Shown here: positions 1-8,696 of the stretch, in pieces
Numbering within the stretch: position 1 is the first letter of the stretch
How the letters are laid out: every line of letters starts with the position of its first letter
Origin: Sporisorium sorghi
Lineage: Eukaryota > Basidiomycota > Ustilaginomycetes > Ustilaginales > Ustilaginaceae
Length of the DNA stretch: 29,547 bases
Direction of reading: 5' to 3'
NCBI GenBank assembly: GCA_023212695.1
Contig: JALCCG010000263.1
Location: 1-29,547 of the forward strand
Made by a program: the position numbers and the translations under genes
The notes under the pieces: generated by a model
The model's input: only the letters and a program-made list of their open reading frames with translations
Told to the model about the DNA's origin: nothing
The model's database searches: none

Positions 1-71
1 TTTTTTGTTTTTTTGTTTGTTGGGAATCCGGGGGTGGTGCGGCCCCCCGGGTGGGGGGGGGGGTGGTGTGT

Positions 72-115
<44 letters not shown>
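72..115. repeat. Poly-G homopolymer near the contig start
   Basis: There are 44 uninterrupted G residues, preceded by shorter G runs between 31 and 71 and a T-rich extreme end. A run this long at the very edge of the sequence is more typical of a sequencing or assembly artefact, or of a homopolymer that ended the assembly, than of a functional element. Confidence 0.85.
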
Positions 116-116
<1 letters not shown>

Positions 117-433
117 AGCCTCTTTCGACCCTGCGCACTGACTCTCTGTCTCGCAGCGCAATCGCCGAGCAGAGAGGATTTTCTCCAAAAATTTCTTCCA
201 AAAAGTCCGATGCGCCAAGCGACGCGGCGTGCCGGTCCCACGGCGAAGCGTCTGCTCTCTCGGAGCGCCTTAATTGACGCGAGGCCAAAATCACCAGATT
301 TTCGCACGCTGCACGCCATCCTCTGCTCTTTCGCCGTGTCAACACGGTCTTTGTTCAAATGAAGAAGCACTGACGATCCTCCATTTGCCAGAGTGTCCAC
401 GCCCTTCAGCCTTGCCCGGCTGTTGTTGTTGCG

Positions 434-474
434 AAAAAAAAACAAAACAAAAAAAAACAAAAAAAAAAAAAACA
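434..474. repeat. A-rich tract
   Basis: A near-pure A tract broken only by single C residues, in non-coding DNA upstream of ERG3. Confidence 0.85.
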
Positions 475-839
475 ACAACTTTGATTTGCTGCAGAAGACA
501 GCCAGCAAGCTCTTCTGCGCACACGCACGAGCTCCCATTGCCACGACTGCTGATCCGGCAATGTCGTTCCGTGAGGCAAGCCCGTCCACGCTCCCTTGCG
601 CCGGCTTGCAACACCGCTGAGAGGCTCGAGATGGTGCAAAGACAGGCCACATCGGAATACAGTACACTGCGAGTCAGGCCACATGCAAGAGAGATGCGCA
701 GAACATGCAGAATGCGCTTTTTGCTGGTTCTTTGGCGGCGCAGCTGAGATATTGACGGCGGCGAAGCTGCTCCGAAGAAGAGCAAAACAGTTGTTTGAGC
801 CAAGCAAAAATCTTTTGTCGTTGGAGACAGAGAGAATGG

Positions 840-888
840 GAGAGAGAGAGAGAGAGACGCGCGCACATGCCTGGCTGGCTGGCTGGCT
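840..888. repeat. (GA)n and (CTGG)n microsatellites
   Basis: A GA dinucleotide run occupies about 840-857. A CTGG tetranucleotide run follows at about 871-888. Both lie in the ERG3 upstream region. Confidence 0.85.
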
Positions 889-1420
889 GCCTGTCTCGTC
901 GGCTCTTGTCTTGGGCCCTGCGCGCCGCCACCACACTCGAGCAAAGCCCAAACAAAGTTGTACCAAACCTTGTCCGTTGTTGGTGCTGCGACTCTTCGGG
1001 CTTTAATCGTCCGTCCGTTCGTTTGAGTGATTGTCGTTGTCCCTTTCTCCAGCACTTTGCGCTTTTTGACTTTCCACTACACTCTCCTCTTCATCCTTTC
1101 CCCCTTCTTCCTACATGATCGATTGTCGATCATCGCTCTGCTTTTATTTCCTTCTCGACGACGACCCTCGGCTTCAGTCCCTAGACACGTCTTATCACAC
1201 GACATTTGAAGCTGCAACAGCATCGCTCGCATCCGGTGGCGTTTGGATCATAAGCTCACTCGCTCGCTCGCTATCCTTGAAGGCTCTCCTTCGATCTAAT
1301 CAGTTCATCCACTGCTCCCACCATCTCATTTTGCCGTGCATCCAAATCCCGGCAGATCCCACCTTCTCGAACCAGACGACTGCACGCCAATCACACCAAC
1401 CAAAACCCACCAAACGCCAC

Positions 1421-1444
1421 TAGCCTAGCCTAGCCTAGCCTAGC
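1421..1444 (+). repeat. (TAGCC)n pentanucleotide repeat before ERG3
   Basis: Four complete TAGCC units plus a partial unit end ten bases before the ERG3 ATG. The repeat therefore probably lies within the 5' UTR, where changes in copy number would alter leader length. Confidence 0.85.
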
Positions 1445-1453
1445 ACGCTCAAC

Positions 1454-2626
1454 ATGGATCTCGTGCTCGAAATTGCAGACACGTACGCGCTCGACCGCGT
1501 TTGGGCCGCCGCCTGGCCCGCGTTGCCACGTTTGCTCGCCAAGGATCCTTCCGCACTGGCCTCGCTAGCTTCGTCCTCCTCGTCCAACATTTCCGCGCTG
1601 CTCGGTCTGTCGACAGACGCCGCGACATGGGCTGCGTCCGCTAGCACGTCGGTGCTCTCGCCCTCCAACTGGTTCGCCAACACCGTGCTCAAGGACGCCG
1701 TCTCGTCGTCGTTGAGCGGCAACAGCGTCGACTGGTCTGCGCTGCACAACGTCTCGGCGCTACCCCGGGGCAACATTGTGCGCCAAACGGTCTCGCTGTT
1801 CGTGCTCACCTACATCGGCATCCTCGTGCTCTACTTTTCCTTTGCCGGTCTTTCGTACAAGTACATTTTCAACAAGGAGATGGAGAAGCACCCGCGCTTC
1901 CTCAAGAACCAGGTGCGGCTCGAGATCGAATCCTCCCTGCGTGCATTTTTGCCGTTGGTTGTCATGACCGTGCCGTGGTTCGTCCTCGAGGTGCGCGGGC
2001 ACAGCAAGCTGTACGACAACATTGCGGATCACGGCTGGGCGTATGCGGTGCTGTCCGTGCCGCTGTTCCTGGTGTTTACCGACTTTTTGATCTACTGGGT
2101 GCACCGCATCGAGCACCATCCGCGGCTGTACAAGCACGTGCACAAGCCGCACCACAAGTGGCTCGTCCCCACGCCGTTTGCCAGCCACGCATTCCACCCG
2201 CTGGATGGGTATGCGCAGTCGCTGCCGTACCATATTTTCCCGTTCGTGTTCCCGCTGCACCGCGTGCTGTCGATCTGCCTGTTCGTGTTTGTTAACCTGT
2301 GGTCGATTTTGATCCACGACTCGGACATGATCTGCAACTCGCCGTTGGAGAAGATCATCAATGGACCGTCGCACCACACGCTGCACCACTTGTTCTTTAC
2401 GTGCAACTACGGGCAGTACTTTACGGTGTGCGACCGCATGGGTGGGTCGTACCGCGCCCCGAGGATGGAGGACGACCCGCTGCTGGCCGTGACTGCGGCG
2501 CAGGAGAAGGAGGCGGCGGCGGCCAAGAAGAAGGCTGCAGCCGAAGAAGCGTCGGACGACCAGTCGGACGCATCGAGCGGCGACGAGGGCGTGGTCATCA
2601 AGAAGGAGTCCCGCAAGAACAAGTAA
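1454..2626 (+). CDS. ERG3: Sterol C-5 desaturase
   Basis: This 390-residue protein belongs to the membrane fatty acid hydroxylase/sterol desaturase family. In ergosterol synthesis ERG3 introduces the C5-C6 double bond in the ER, using a non-haem di-iron centre. The diagnostic histidine clusters are all present: HxxxHH at H217-H222, HxxHH at H230-H234 and HHxxHH at H307-H312. Hydrophobic segments flank them at about residues 115-135, 160-178 and 195-215. Residues 1-105 form a Ser/Ala-rich extension. The C-terminus, after about 345, is charged and Lys-rich and ends RKNK, which loosely resembles a dilysine ER-retrieval signal. The gene has a single exon and its ATG is preceded by CAAC. The stop codon is followed directly by A-rich DNA and a 13-base C run. 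A related sterol desaturase-like enzyme is possible, but the spacing of the clusters and the conserved block between clusters two and three fit ERG3 well. Confidence 0.93.
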   Translation: MDLVLEIADTYALDRVWAAAWPALPRLLAKDPSALASLASSSSSNISALLGLSTDAATWAASASTSVLSPSNWFANTVLKDAVSSSLSGNSVDWSALHNVSALPRGNIVRQTVSLFVLTYIGILVLYFSFAGLSYKYIFNKEMEKHPRFLKNQVRLEIESSLRAFLPLVVMTVPWFVLEVRGHSKLYDNIADHGWAYAVLSVPLFLVFTDFLIYWVHRIEHHPRLYKHVHKPHHKWLVPTPFASHAFHPLDGYAQSLPYHIFPFVFPLHRVLSICLFVFVNLWSILIHDSDMICNSPLEKIINGPSHHTLHHLFFTCNYGQYFTVCDRMGGSYRAPRMEDDPLLAVTAAQEKEAAAAKKKAAAEEASDDQSDASSGDEGVVIKKESRKNK

Positions 2627-2939
2627 AAAAAAAAACCAAAAAACCCCCCCCCCCCCTTCCGCACACATACACACACAAATATACCTGACGGTGGACAATC
2701 TCTTCATTTTTTTTTGCTGCCGCCACTTCAACTCTCACCCACTCCTTCCCTCCCCCCTTCACGACTTTGTACAACGATGCACCTCTGGAATGTACTCAAG
2801 CAGGCTTTTGTCCCCTGCAACTCGAAACTCCGCGTTGACTGATTGAATGTGCACTGATCCTCACCCGAGACCACCTGACACACACGCAAGGCTCGCATCG
2901 TTCATCATCTAGAATTGCCAAACCCATCACGACGGCGCT
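2627..2939. other. Convergent intergenic gap, ERG3 / sideroflexin
   Basis: This is the 3' flank shared by two convergent genes. It holds an A/C homopolymer pair just after the ERG3 stop (about 2626-2657) and a T run near 2707-2716. No gene is visible. Confidence 0.7.
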
Positions 2940-4158
2940 CTAAAGACCCTTGTTGAACTCGACCTCAGTAATCGGCTGGCCCTGCGCGTCGGTCAAGTGG
3001 TGGAATCTGGGCTCCAACTGGCTCGGGCTGATTTTAGCGACTTGCGGGAACGTCGCGATAGCCGGCGGGAGGAAGACGAGCAGACTGGTGCCGATGAGCG
3101 TGAGATCGATGGCGCGGGTGAGCGCGCCCGAGGCCGGGATCACCTTGGCGCGCTGCAGGAACTTGAGTGCCAGCGGGGGCAGGATGAGCGTCGGGACTGC
3201 AGAGCAAAAGACGAAAGCGTCAGTAACTATCTGAGAGATTGGAGAGATGAAGGAGAGTGCGAAACTTACTGTTGGTCAACACGCGACTGGCCGCGGTCAT
3301 CGCCACGGCCCTCTGGCCCGCTTTACTGCTATCGCCGACATGGTGCCTGTTGCCCTCCGCGTCTCTGACATACACCCCGACCCCATCCTTGATCTCCTTC
3401 CAGCGCATGCAGCTGATATTCACAATACCCGCACTCGCCACGCTCACGAACGGCACCAGGCTCGTCAGAACGCCCTTGACCCCCGGACTGACCTTCAGCC
3501 TCGGCACGCCGCGGCTCATGCCCACCGCGATACCCACAGCACTTGTCGTCGCCGCGGCATACGCCACCCCCACTTCCCGCATGTTCATCGGCACGCTCTT
3601 GTTCGCATTCGAGTAGTTCACAGCCACGTTCAACGACTGGTTGATCCACTGCCAGAACACGATCCCTGCCAAGCTCGGGTTGGGCATCAGCATCCCGCCC
3701 ACGACCAGCAGGTTCGTCGGCACAAACGCAGCCATCCGGAACGGCAACAGAATCACCTCCCCGGTGTCGGGGTGCACCGAGGAGTCCACCAGCTGCCGCG
3801 CTTTCCAGTATTTGAGAGCTTCGGCGCGCGGGACGAGGTAGCTCCCCGTGGTGCGGTTGGACGGGAAGCGCGCCTCGTACGCAGACACCAGCTCCTGCGC
3901 CGACTTGAGCTCCGCCGTGCTCGCTAGCAGCGTCAGGGGCGAGGTGACGGACGCGAAGTGCAAAAGGCGCCCTTTGAACGTGGTCAGGTCGTAGCGGTCT
4001 TTCGTGATGTCGACCAGGTCGGCCTCCGGAGTGTATTCGGTCGAGGCGGAGGATTCGGCGACCGAGTGGACGGCGTACCGGTGCCGTGCGACTGTGAGCA
4101 GGGGTGTTGTCTCCACCGCCGAGCCGCTGGAGGGCAGGGAGATTGCTGAGGTGGACAT
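2940..4158 (-). CDS. FSF1: Sideroflexin-family mitochondrial carrier, two exons
   Basis: Sideroflexins are mitochondrial inner-membrane proteins; animal SFXN1 imports serine for one-carbon metabolism. Exon 1 is 4158-3270 and exon 2 is 3196-2940. A 73-nt intron lies at 3197-3269, with donor GTAAGT and acceptor TGCAG, and it interrupts a codon in phase 1. Joining restores the family block reading SRVLTNIPTLILPP. The protein is 381 residues. Family hallmarks are an HPDTGE motif, followed by a hydrophobic segment containing FVPTN, then several more membrane segments. An N-terminal extension of about 50 residues with no clear homology precedes the conserved domain and may carry targeting information. 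The ATG at 4158 is the first in frame. The neighbouring PEX7 gene on the same strand ends about 300 bases upstream. The exact substrate in fungi is not known from sequence. Confidence 0.92.
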
Positions 4159-4455
4159 CGTCGCACTTCAGGTCAGTCCTAGACGGTGAGAATGGTGGTG
4201 GTGGGTAGGAAGAGTGATGACAAAGATGCTGAACTGTCACGTCTGCCGTCATCGCTCCGTGCGCTGTCTTTCCTGCCGAAAAAGATGAATGAAATTGTGA
4301 CGCCCGCTGAAATCGCTCACCACCGATTGGACCCCACGTTCTCGCTGTCGTACACATTGGCTCGTCCTTCTCGTTCCTAGCTCACGAAACAACCCCACGT
4401 TCGCACACACACAGAGGCTGTATCGAATGCTAATGCTGCCAACTCTTGCTTCGCA

Positions 4456-5511
4456 CTAACGTGCACTCCACAGATGCGTCTCGCTATCCCACGCAGTGCT
4501 CGCCACCAGACCCTCCTGAAACAAGCTCCATGCGACGCCGACGACGAACTCGGTGTGTGTCTCGTGGATCTTCCGCATCGCTCCTCCCCCCACCTGCTGC
4601 TGCAGTTGTTGCGCGCCATGCGGCCCACCCATCGCCGCAGCGTCAGCGTCCCATATCCTGGCAGTCATATCGTAGCTCGCGCTCGCCAGCAGCTGCGGCG
4701 CATGCGGTGAAAACGCGACTTTGCGAATGGCATACTCGTGCCCCAGCATCGCTGCTACCGGTGTGCCGAGCTCCACGGGCGCAGCTGCACCCGTTGGCGG
4801 CTTGGACATGGCACTGCGCAGATCCCACGTCTTGAGCACGCGGTCCGTGCTGCCCGTTGCGAGCGTCATGGGCCTGTACTTGTTCCAGTCCAAACACAGC
4901 ACTTCCCCTCCCACCGGGACCGTCACGCTCGCCCCCGTTCTCGCCGTCGGCTGCCTAAGATCGAACAATCTCAAATGGCCATCTCCACACGCGGTCGCCA
5001 GCAGCTCCGGACTATGAGGCGACCAGGCACACGCATACATGCACCCCGAATGCGCGCCCGTGATCGCCCTCACACTCGCCGCGCGCTCCGGATGCCACAC
5101 CCGCACACTCGCGTCCCAGCTGCTGCTCGCAAACACCTCTTTATCGATATTGTTCCAATCGACGCAGAACACCTCCCGCCCGTGCTCGGCCCAGTGCCGA
5201 ATCGGATGGTCGTGCAGCCCACAGTCCCACAGCTTGATCGACCCGTCCCCCGAGGCGGTCACCAGCTGGTTCTCGTGCGCCTCGCTGAAGGCCAGGTCGT
5301 ACAGGCCGTCCTGCGTGTCGAATGTTTTCTCGACGACCAGGTTGGGTTCCGGCGTGAGCGCGAGGATGTGCAGCCGCCCATTGCCCACTAGACCGTAGTT
5401 GGCGGAGGAGGCGACGGCGAGGCGCCGCTCGAAGAAGGGCGACCATGCGATAGAGTAGCCCGCGAAGCCTGGTGTGCGCACGCGCGCCAGTGGCGGTTGT
5501 GGTGGGAACAT
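4456..5511 (-). CDS. PEX7: Peroxin-7, PTS2 import receptor
   Basis: This 351-residue WD40 protein is the cytosolic receptor that binds N-terminal PTS2 signals and delivers cargo to the peroxisome with a co-receptor. The N-terminus has the Pex7 signature of GF.GYS.AWSPFFE followed by an NYGLVGNGRL block. At least six WD-type repeats are visible, ending KLWD, RVWH, RLFD, KTWD, RIWD and HLWS. The C-terminal block EGLVASTAWDSETHLW is also typical of Pex7. The chosen start at 5511 begins MFPPQPP and puts the Pex7 core in its usual position. The open frame continues upstream to 5850, but that extension runs into the adjacent tRNA gene and has no homology, so it was rejected. There are no introns. 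Confidence 0.94.
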   Translation of the reverse strand: MFPPQPPLARVRTPGFAGYSIAWSPFFERRLAVASSANYGLVGNGRLHILALTPEPNLVVEKTFDTQDGLYDLAFSEAHENQLVTASGDGSIKLWDCGLHDHPIRHWAEHGREVFCVDWNNIDKEVFASSSWDASVRVWHPERAASVRAITGAHSGCMYACAWSPHSPELLATACGDGHLRLFDLRQPTARTGASVTVPVGGEVLCLDWNKYRPMTLATGSTDRVLKTWDLRSAMSKPPTGAAAPVELGTPVAAMLGHEYAIRKVAFSPHAPQLLASASYDMTARIWDADAAAMGGPHGAQQLQQQVGGGAMRKIHETHTEFVVGVAWSLFQEGLVASTAWDSETHLWSAR

Positions 5512-5787
5512 GGCTGCGCTTGCCTCCTTGGCAGTTCCGGCTGACGTTGAACACCGAAGACAAGAGATGTGTGGGGGCACTCGATGCCTTGCTGCTTCTT
5601 CCTCGCTAGGAGCAGAGTGTGTCTGATCTCGCCTGCTGATTGTGTGGTACGTGCGGTGAGGCGTGGACCCGCTGCGATGGTGATGGTGTCGAGAAGAGAC
5701 ATCCGTGCACGAGTGTCTGTCCGGATGTTGGCAACGAAGGAATAACCGATTTTCGCTTTTCTCCACAAAAAAAGAAAAGGGGAGGGG

Positions 5788-5794
5788 AAAAAAA
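5788..5794 (-). terminator. Pol III terminator of the tRNA gene
   Basis: Seven A residues on the plus strand are T7 on the tRNA sense strand. They begin about ten bases after the discriminator base, which is the expected RNA polymerase III termination signal. Confidence 0.8.
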
Positions 5795-5803
5795 TCGGAA
5801 ATC

Positions 5804-5917
5804 TGGTCGAACTGGGATTCGAACCCAGGATATACTGGAGGTGTAGTCACATATTATACGTGGCCAAGAAAGATGCCCTTCTTGAAGCCAGCCCCATAAC
5901 CACTCGGGCATTCGACC
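5804..5917 (-). tRNA. Intron-containing tRNA gene, probably Leu(CAA)
   Basis: The sense strand starts GGTCGAA and ends TTCGACC, giving a perfect 7-bp acceptor stem with A as discriminator. The T arm is perfect: CTGGG, loop TTCGAAT, CCCAG, containing the B box GGTTCGAATCC. The D arm (CCCGAGTGGTTATGGG) contains the A box and resembles the leucine/serine type. By standard numbering the anticodon is CAA in the loop TTCAAGA. Just downstream, TTCTTG complements CAAGAA, the anticodon-intron pairing expected in a spliced pre-tRNA and also found in yeast tRNA-Leu(CAA). The total of 114 nt implies an intron of roughly 30-40 nt. What is odd is that neither candidate 3' exon gives both a perfect anticodon stem and a standard long variable arm. 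If the stem is closed as GCTGG/CCAGT, the variable loop is only five bases and the anticodon would read UCA. The T7 terminator supports a live gene. Isotype is uncertain. Confidence 0.8.
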
Positions 5918-6879
5918 TAGTGTTGCTAGACGGGATCACTATTACAAATATAGAACTTGCATATGGGCAGCACTTCCACGGAATACTGTAGCGCCTGCGG
6001 AATTGGGATAGGGTTAGCGCGCCGAAAACGACGCTGATCACGGCTTTGGTCACCGCGATGCTGTTCATCGAGCGGTCACTGACCGGAATGACTTCCCAGC
6101 CTGTACACGGGAGAGAACGCGCCCTTGTTCGAGACTCTTCATTGACGCTGCGTGATGTGGACGACGAGGATGAGATGGTCTGATTCGGAGCGAGTGGTGA
6201 TTGGCCAAAGTCGTTTCCGTCGAGCTTCGGCTGTCTTTCCCTTTGCTCGCATAGAACGCGTGCTTCACCGTCGACGCAAAAATGCATGCCGAGCTATCCG
6301 TGTCGACAAGGTCTTACTATCAGCCCATAATCCCAAGACGCCGGTGCGATCCAGCTTTGCCGTTCTAGCATGAAAATAGCGACAAAAAGGAGAAAGAGGC
6401 AGAGAGGCTTCGGATACGTTGGCGCTTCGATTAGGCGAAAGTGTGCAAGGCAAGCCCAGCAGCAGATGCCGTTTTCCGCGCTTTGGGACTCCCGCCAATA
6501 GAAGCCGCCGCTGTTGGGCAAGACGCTCAAATTCGCGCAAGTGACCGTGCGGAAGGCATTCCAACGTTGCTCGAACAGGAGAAGCGAGATCTTCGGCTGT
6601 GTGTGCGGTTGCTGGTGCGCCTGCTGGTGCGCCTGCTGGTGATGCATGCATTTCCCCGTAGTCTGCTGTGCTTGTCCTGTCGACGTTGAGGTGGCTCATT
6701 GCGGGCTGCAACAACCTCTTGAGTGTTCCTCTCCCTCCCTCTCCTCTGAATAACCACCATCACCGCAAAGTGGACTCACGATATCGACTCTGTCTCATCG
6801 TCCATCTCATCCTGGAAAACCCATCAAGCCAACTCCTTCCCTTCCCAGCGTCGCAGGTCACGGCGCACTCACCCCAAAC
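5918..6879. other. Intergenic, tRNA / P450 divergent spacer
   Basis: About 960 bases with no convincing gene. The open frames on both strands have no recognisable domains. A short tandem duplication of a GGTGCGCCTGCT-like unit lies at about 6610-6645. The part from about 6720 to 6879 is C/T-rich and is probably the P450 promoter and 5' UTR (inference). Confidence 0.55.
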
Positions 6880-8481
6880 ATGACCTCGAACCTCTTCGCC
6901 GTGTCCACGCAGGGCACGCTCATCTCCTCGTCCACCTTCTGGTCCGCCGCAGCCATCATCGTCACCCTCCTCCTCTGGAACCTCTTCAAAACACCCTCGC
7001 AACTCTACCGCACCGGCACCATCAAGCCCTACCGCTCGTCCCTCCTTCCCGGCCTCGGCCCATTCCAGCTCTACTCGCAGCGCAATTCCTTCCTGCGCTC
7101 CGTCTTCGGCGATCCGGAAACATGGCACAAGACCCCGCCCAAACAGACCGGTGTCCGCGTCAACTCGCGCGCCCACATCATGACCGTCACCAACAACCCT
7201 TCGCAGGACGGCAAGACGTTCTTCAACGACCGTGGGCTGCACTTCAACCAGGGCTACGAGGTCATGTTCGCCGGGATTCCCGAGATGCCTTCGTGGCTGG
7301 CGCCTACGCCCGCTGCGGACGATGCGGGGAGCGACGGGTTTGTGCAGAACCTCAAGCAGGCGATTGGGGCCAAGCGGCTGCAGGCGACGATCCCGGAGAT
7401 GATGCGCTGCATTGTGGAGAACCTCCAGAGCTACCCGGAGCGGGATGGGGTGCTTGATGTGCATCAGACGGTGTACCCGCTGGTGTTTCAGATCAGCGTG
7501 TTGTTGATCGGGCTGGCGGAGCACGCGCGCGACATGGAAACGGTCAAGGCGCTCGAAGGGCCGTTCTGGGCGTTTGCGGATAACACGGGCTTCATGCCCA
7601 CCCACTTCCCGCTCCTCCCTTGGCCGTCTACGGTGAAAAAATGGATTGGGGCGATCAAGATGTCCGCGGCGATTCGGAGCACGCTCGAGCAGCGCAAGAA
7701 GGACGGCCGACGCGAGAACGACTACGTCCAGGAGATGATCGACCGCGGTGCCTCGGCTCGCTCCATCGAGGACTTTGTCATGGGCGGCCTGTTCGCGGCG
7801 ATCATCAACTCGACGGGGATCGCGTCGTACCTGCTCATCTTCCTGTGCTCCCGCCCCGAATTGCGCCACCGCGTCCGCGCTGAATTCGACGGAATCCTCC
7901 GCGCACACGCCGAGCAGCGCGGCGACGACTACGACTCGCTCACCCTCCAGCAGAAACTCGACCGCGTACCCCTGGAGGTGTGGGAGGGCGAGATGCCCAT
8001 CTACACCACCGTGTTCGACGAAACCCTGCGCCTGCTGCTCATCTCGCTCCTCTTCCGCCGCAAAGTCGCTACGGCCAGCAAAGTCACCCAGGGCGAGACG
8101 CGCATCAGCAACGACCCCATCCAAGACCGCGAATTCATCGGATACTGGCTCGCAGCCGCACACCGCAACAGCAACATCTACACCGACCCGCTCAAGTTCG
8201 ACCCGGACCGCTTCGCGAGGGGAGAGGGCAAGAACGAGGGCGAGTTCGTCCCCTGGGGCTCCGGCAGGCACATTTGCCTCGGCATGCGCTTCGCCAAGCT
8301 CGAGATTCGCGCTGTGCATGCGGCGTTCCTGTTGAACTTCCCGGATACCGTCACGACGGACAAGAAGGGCAACGTGTATAAGCCGGATGACGTGCCGCTG
8401 CCGGACCAGGAGAGCGAGCACAGGAGGTACCCGACCAAACCCGTGGCGCTGTCGTACAAGACGAATCTGCTGCGCAAGTAG
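6880..8481 (+). CDS. Cytochrome P450 monooxygenase
   Basis: This 533-residue haem-thiolate monooxygenase is anchored by one N-terminal hydrophobic helix at about residues 18-38, which suggests ER location. Three P450 signatures are present. The first is an I-helix AAIINSTG with Thr312. The second is the K-helix ExxR as E381-T-L-R384. The third is the haem-binding loop PWGSGRHICLG with axial Cys466, followed by MRFAKLEI. Two points are unusual: Trp replaces the common Phe at the start of the haem loop, and the I-helix has Asn-Ser where most P450s carry an acidic residue before Thr. The overall pattern recalls the CYP51/CYP7/CYP8-related groups, but the protein is too divergent to call a lanosterol 14-demethylase. 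Its substrate cannot be predicted. Single exon; the context CAAACATGA gives a plausible start. It converges with the epsin gene, 215 bases away. Confidence 0.92.
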   Translation: MTSNLFAVSTQGTLISSSTFWSAAAIIVTLLLWNLFKTPSQLYRTGTIKPYRSSLLPGLGPFQLYSQRNSFLRSVFGDPETWHKTPPKQTGVRVNSRAHIMTVTNNPSQDGKTFFNDRGLHFNQGYEVMFAGIPEMPSWLAPTPAADDAGSDGFVQNLKQAIGAKRLQATIPEMMRCIVENLQSYPERDGVLDVHQTVYPLVFQISVLLIGLAEHARDMETVKALEGPFWAFADNTGFMPTHFPLLPWPSTVKKWIGAIKMSAAIRSTLEQRKKDGRRENDYVQEMIDRGASARSIEDFVMGGLFAAIINSTGIASYLLIFLCSRPELRHRVRAEFDGILRAHAEQRGDDYDSLTLQQKLDRVPLEVWEGEMPIYTTVFDETLRLLLISLLFRRKVATASKVTQGETRISNDPIQDREFIGYWLAAAHRNSNIYTDPLKFDPDRFARGEGKNEGEFVPWGSGRHICLGMRFAKLEIRAVHAAFLLNFPDTVTTDKKGNVYKPDDVPLPDQESEHRRYPTKPVALSYKTNLLRK

Positions 8482-8696
8482 ATGCGTGCGCTGCAGCACG
8501 AAGCGTTGGAATGAAATCCTCTCACTTGACTCTCACTTCCCAATCCAAGCTCATTTCTCGTCAACTTTGCGTCTGAATGTCTGTGCGCTTCTTCGCCTGC
8601 TCGTTCGACGACCCCATGCTGAAGTTTTCAAACCACGTAAATTGCATCGGAACAACGACCAGGAAGCCATACAAAGAGCCACAACTAGGACGCGCC

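Larger units (their letters stand above)
1..1453. other. Non-coding leader and ERG3 upstream region
   Basis: No convincing gene is visible on either strand. The open frames here are short and overlap low-complexity DNA. The stretch holds a T-rich start, a 44-base G run, an A-rich tract, a GA dinucleotide repeat and a CTGG repeat. From about 1030 to 1120 it is a long pyrimidine-rich stretch of the kind that often lies upstream of fungal transcription starts. The last few hundred bases before the ATG at 1454 are probably the promoter and 5' UTR of ERG3 (inference). Confidence 0.6.

Noticed and set aside
4456..5850. PEX7 with about 113 extra N-terminal residues
   Set aside because: The extension overlaps the tRNA gene, has no homology, and the Pex7 core begins naturally at 5511.
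6760..8499. Long open frame (579 codons) on the minus strand over the P450 gene
   Set aside because: It is exactly antisense to a gene with all P450 motifs, has no recognisable domain, and is Arg/Val/Leu/Glu-rich as expected of a GC-rich shadow frame.
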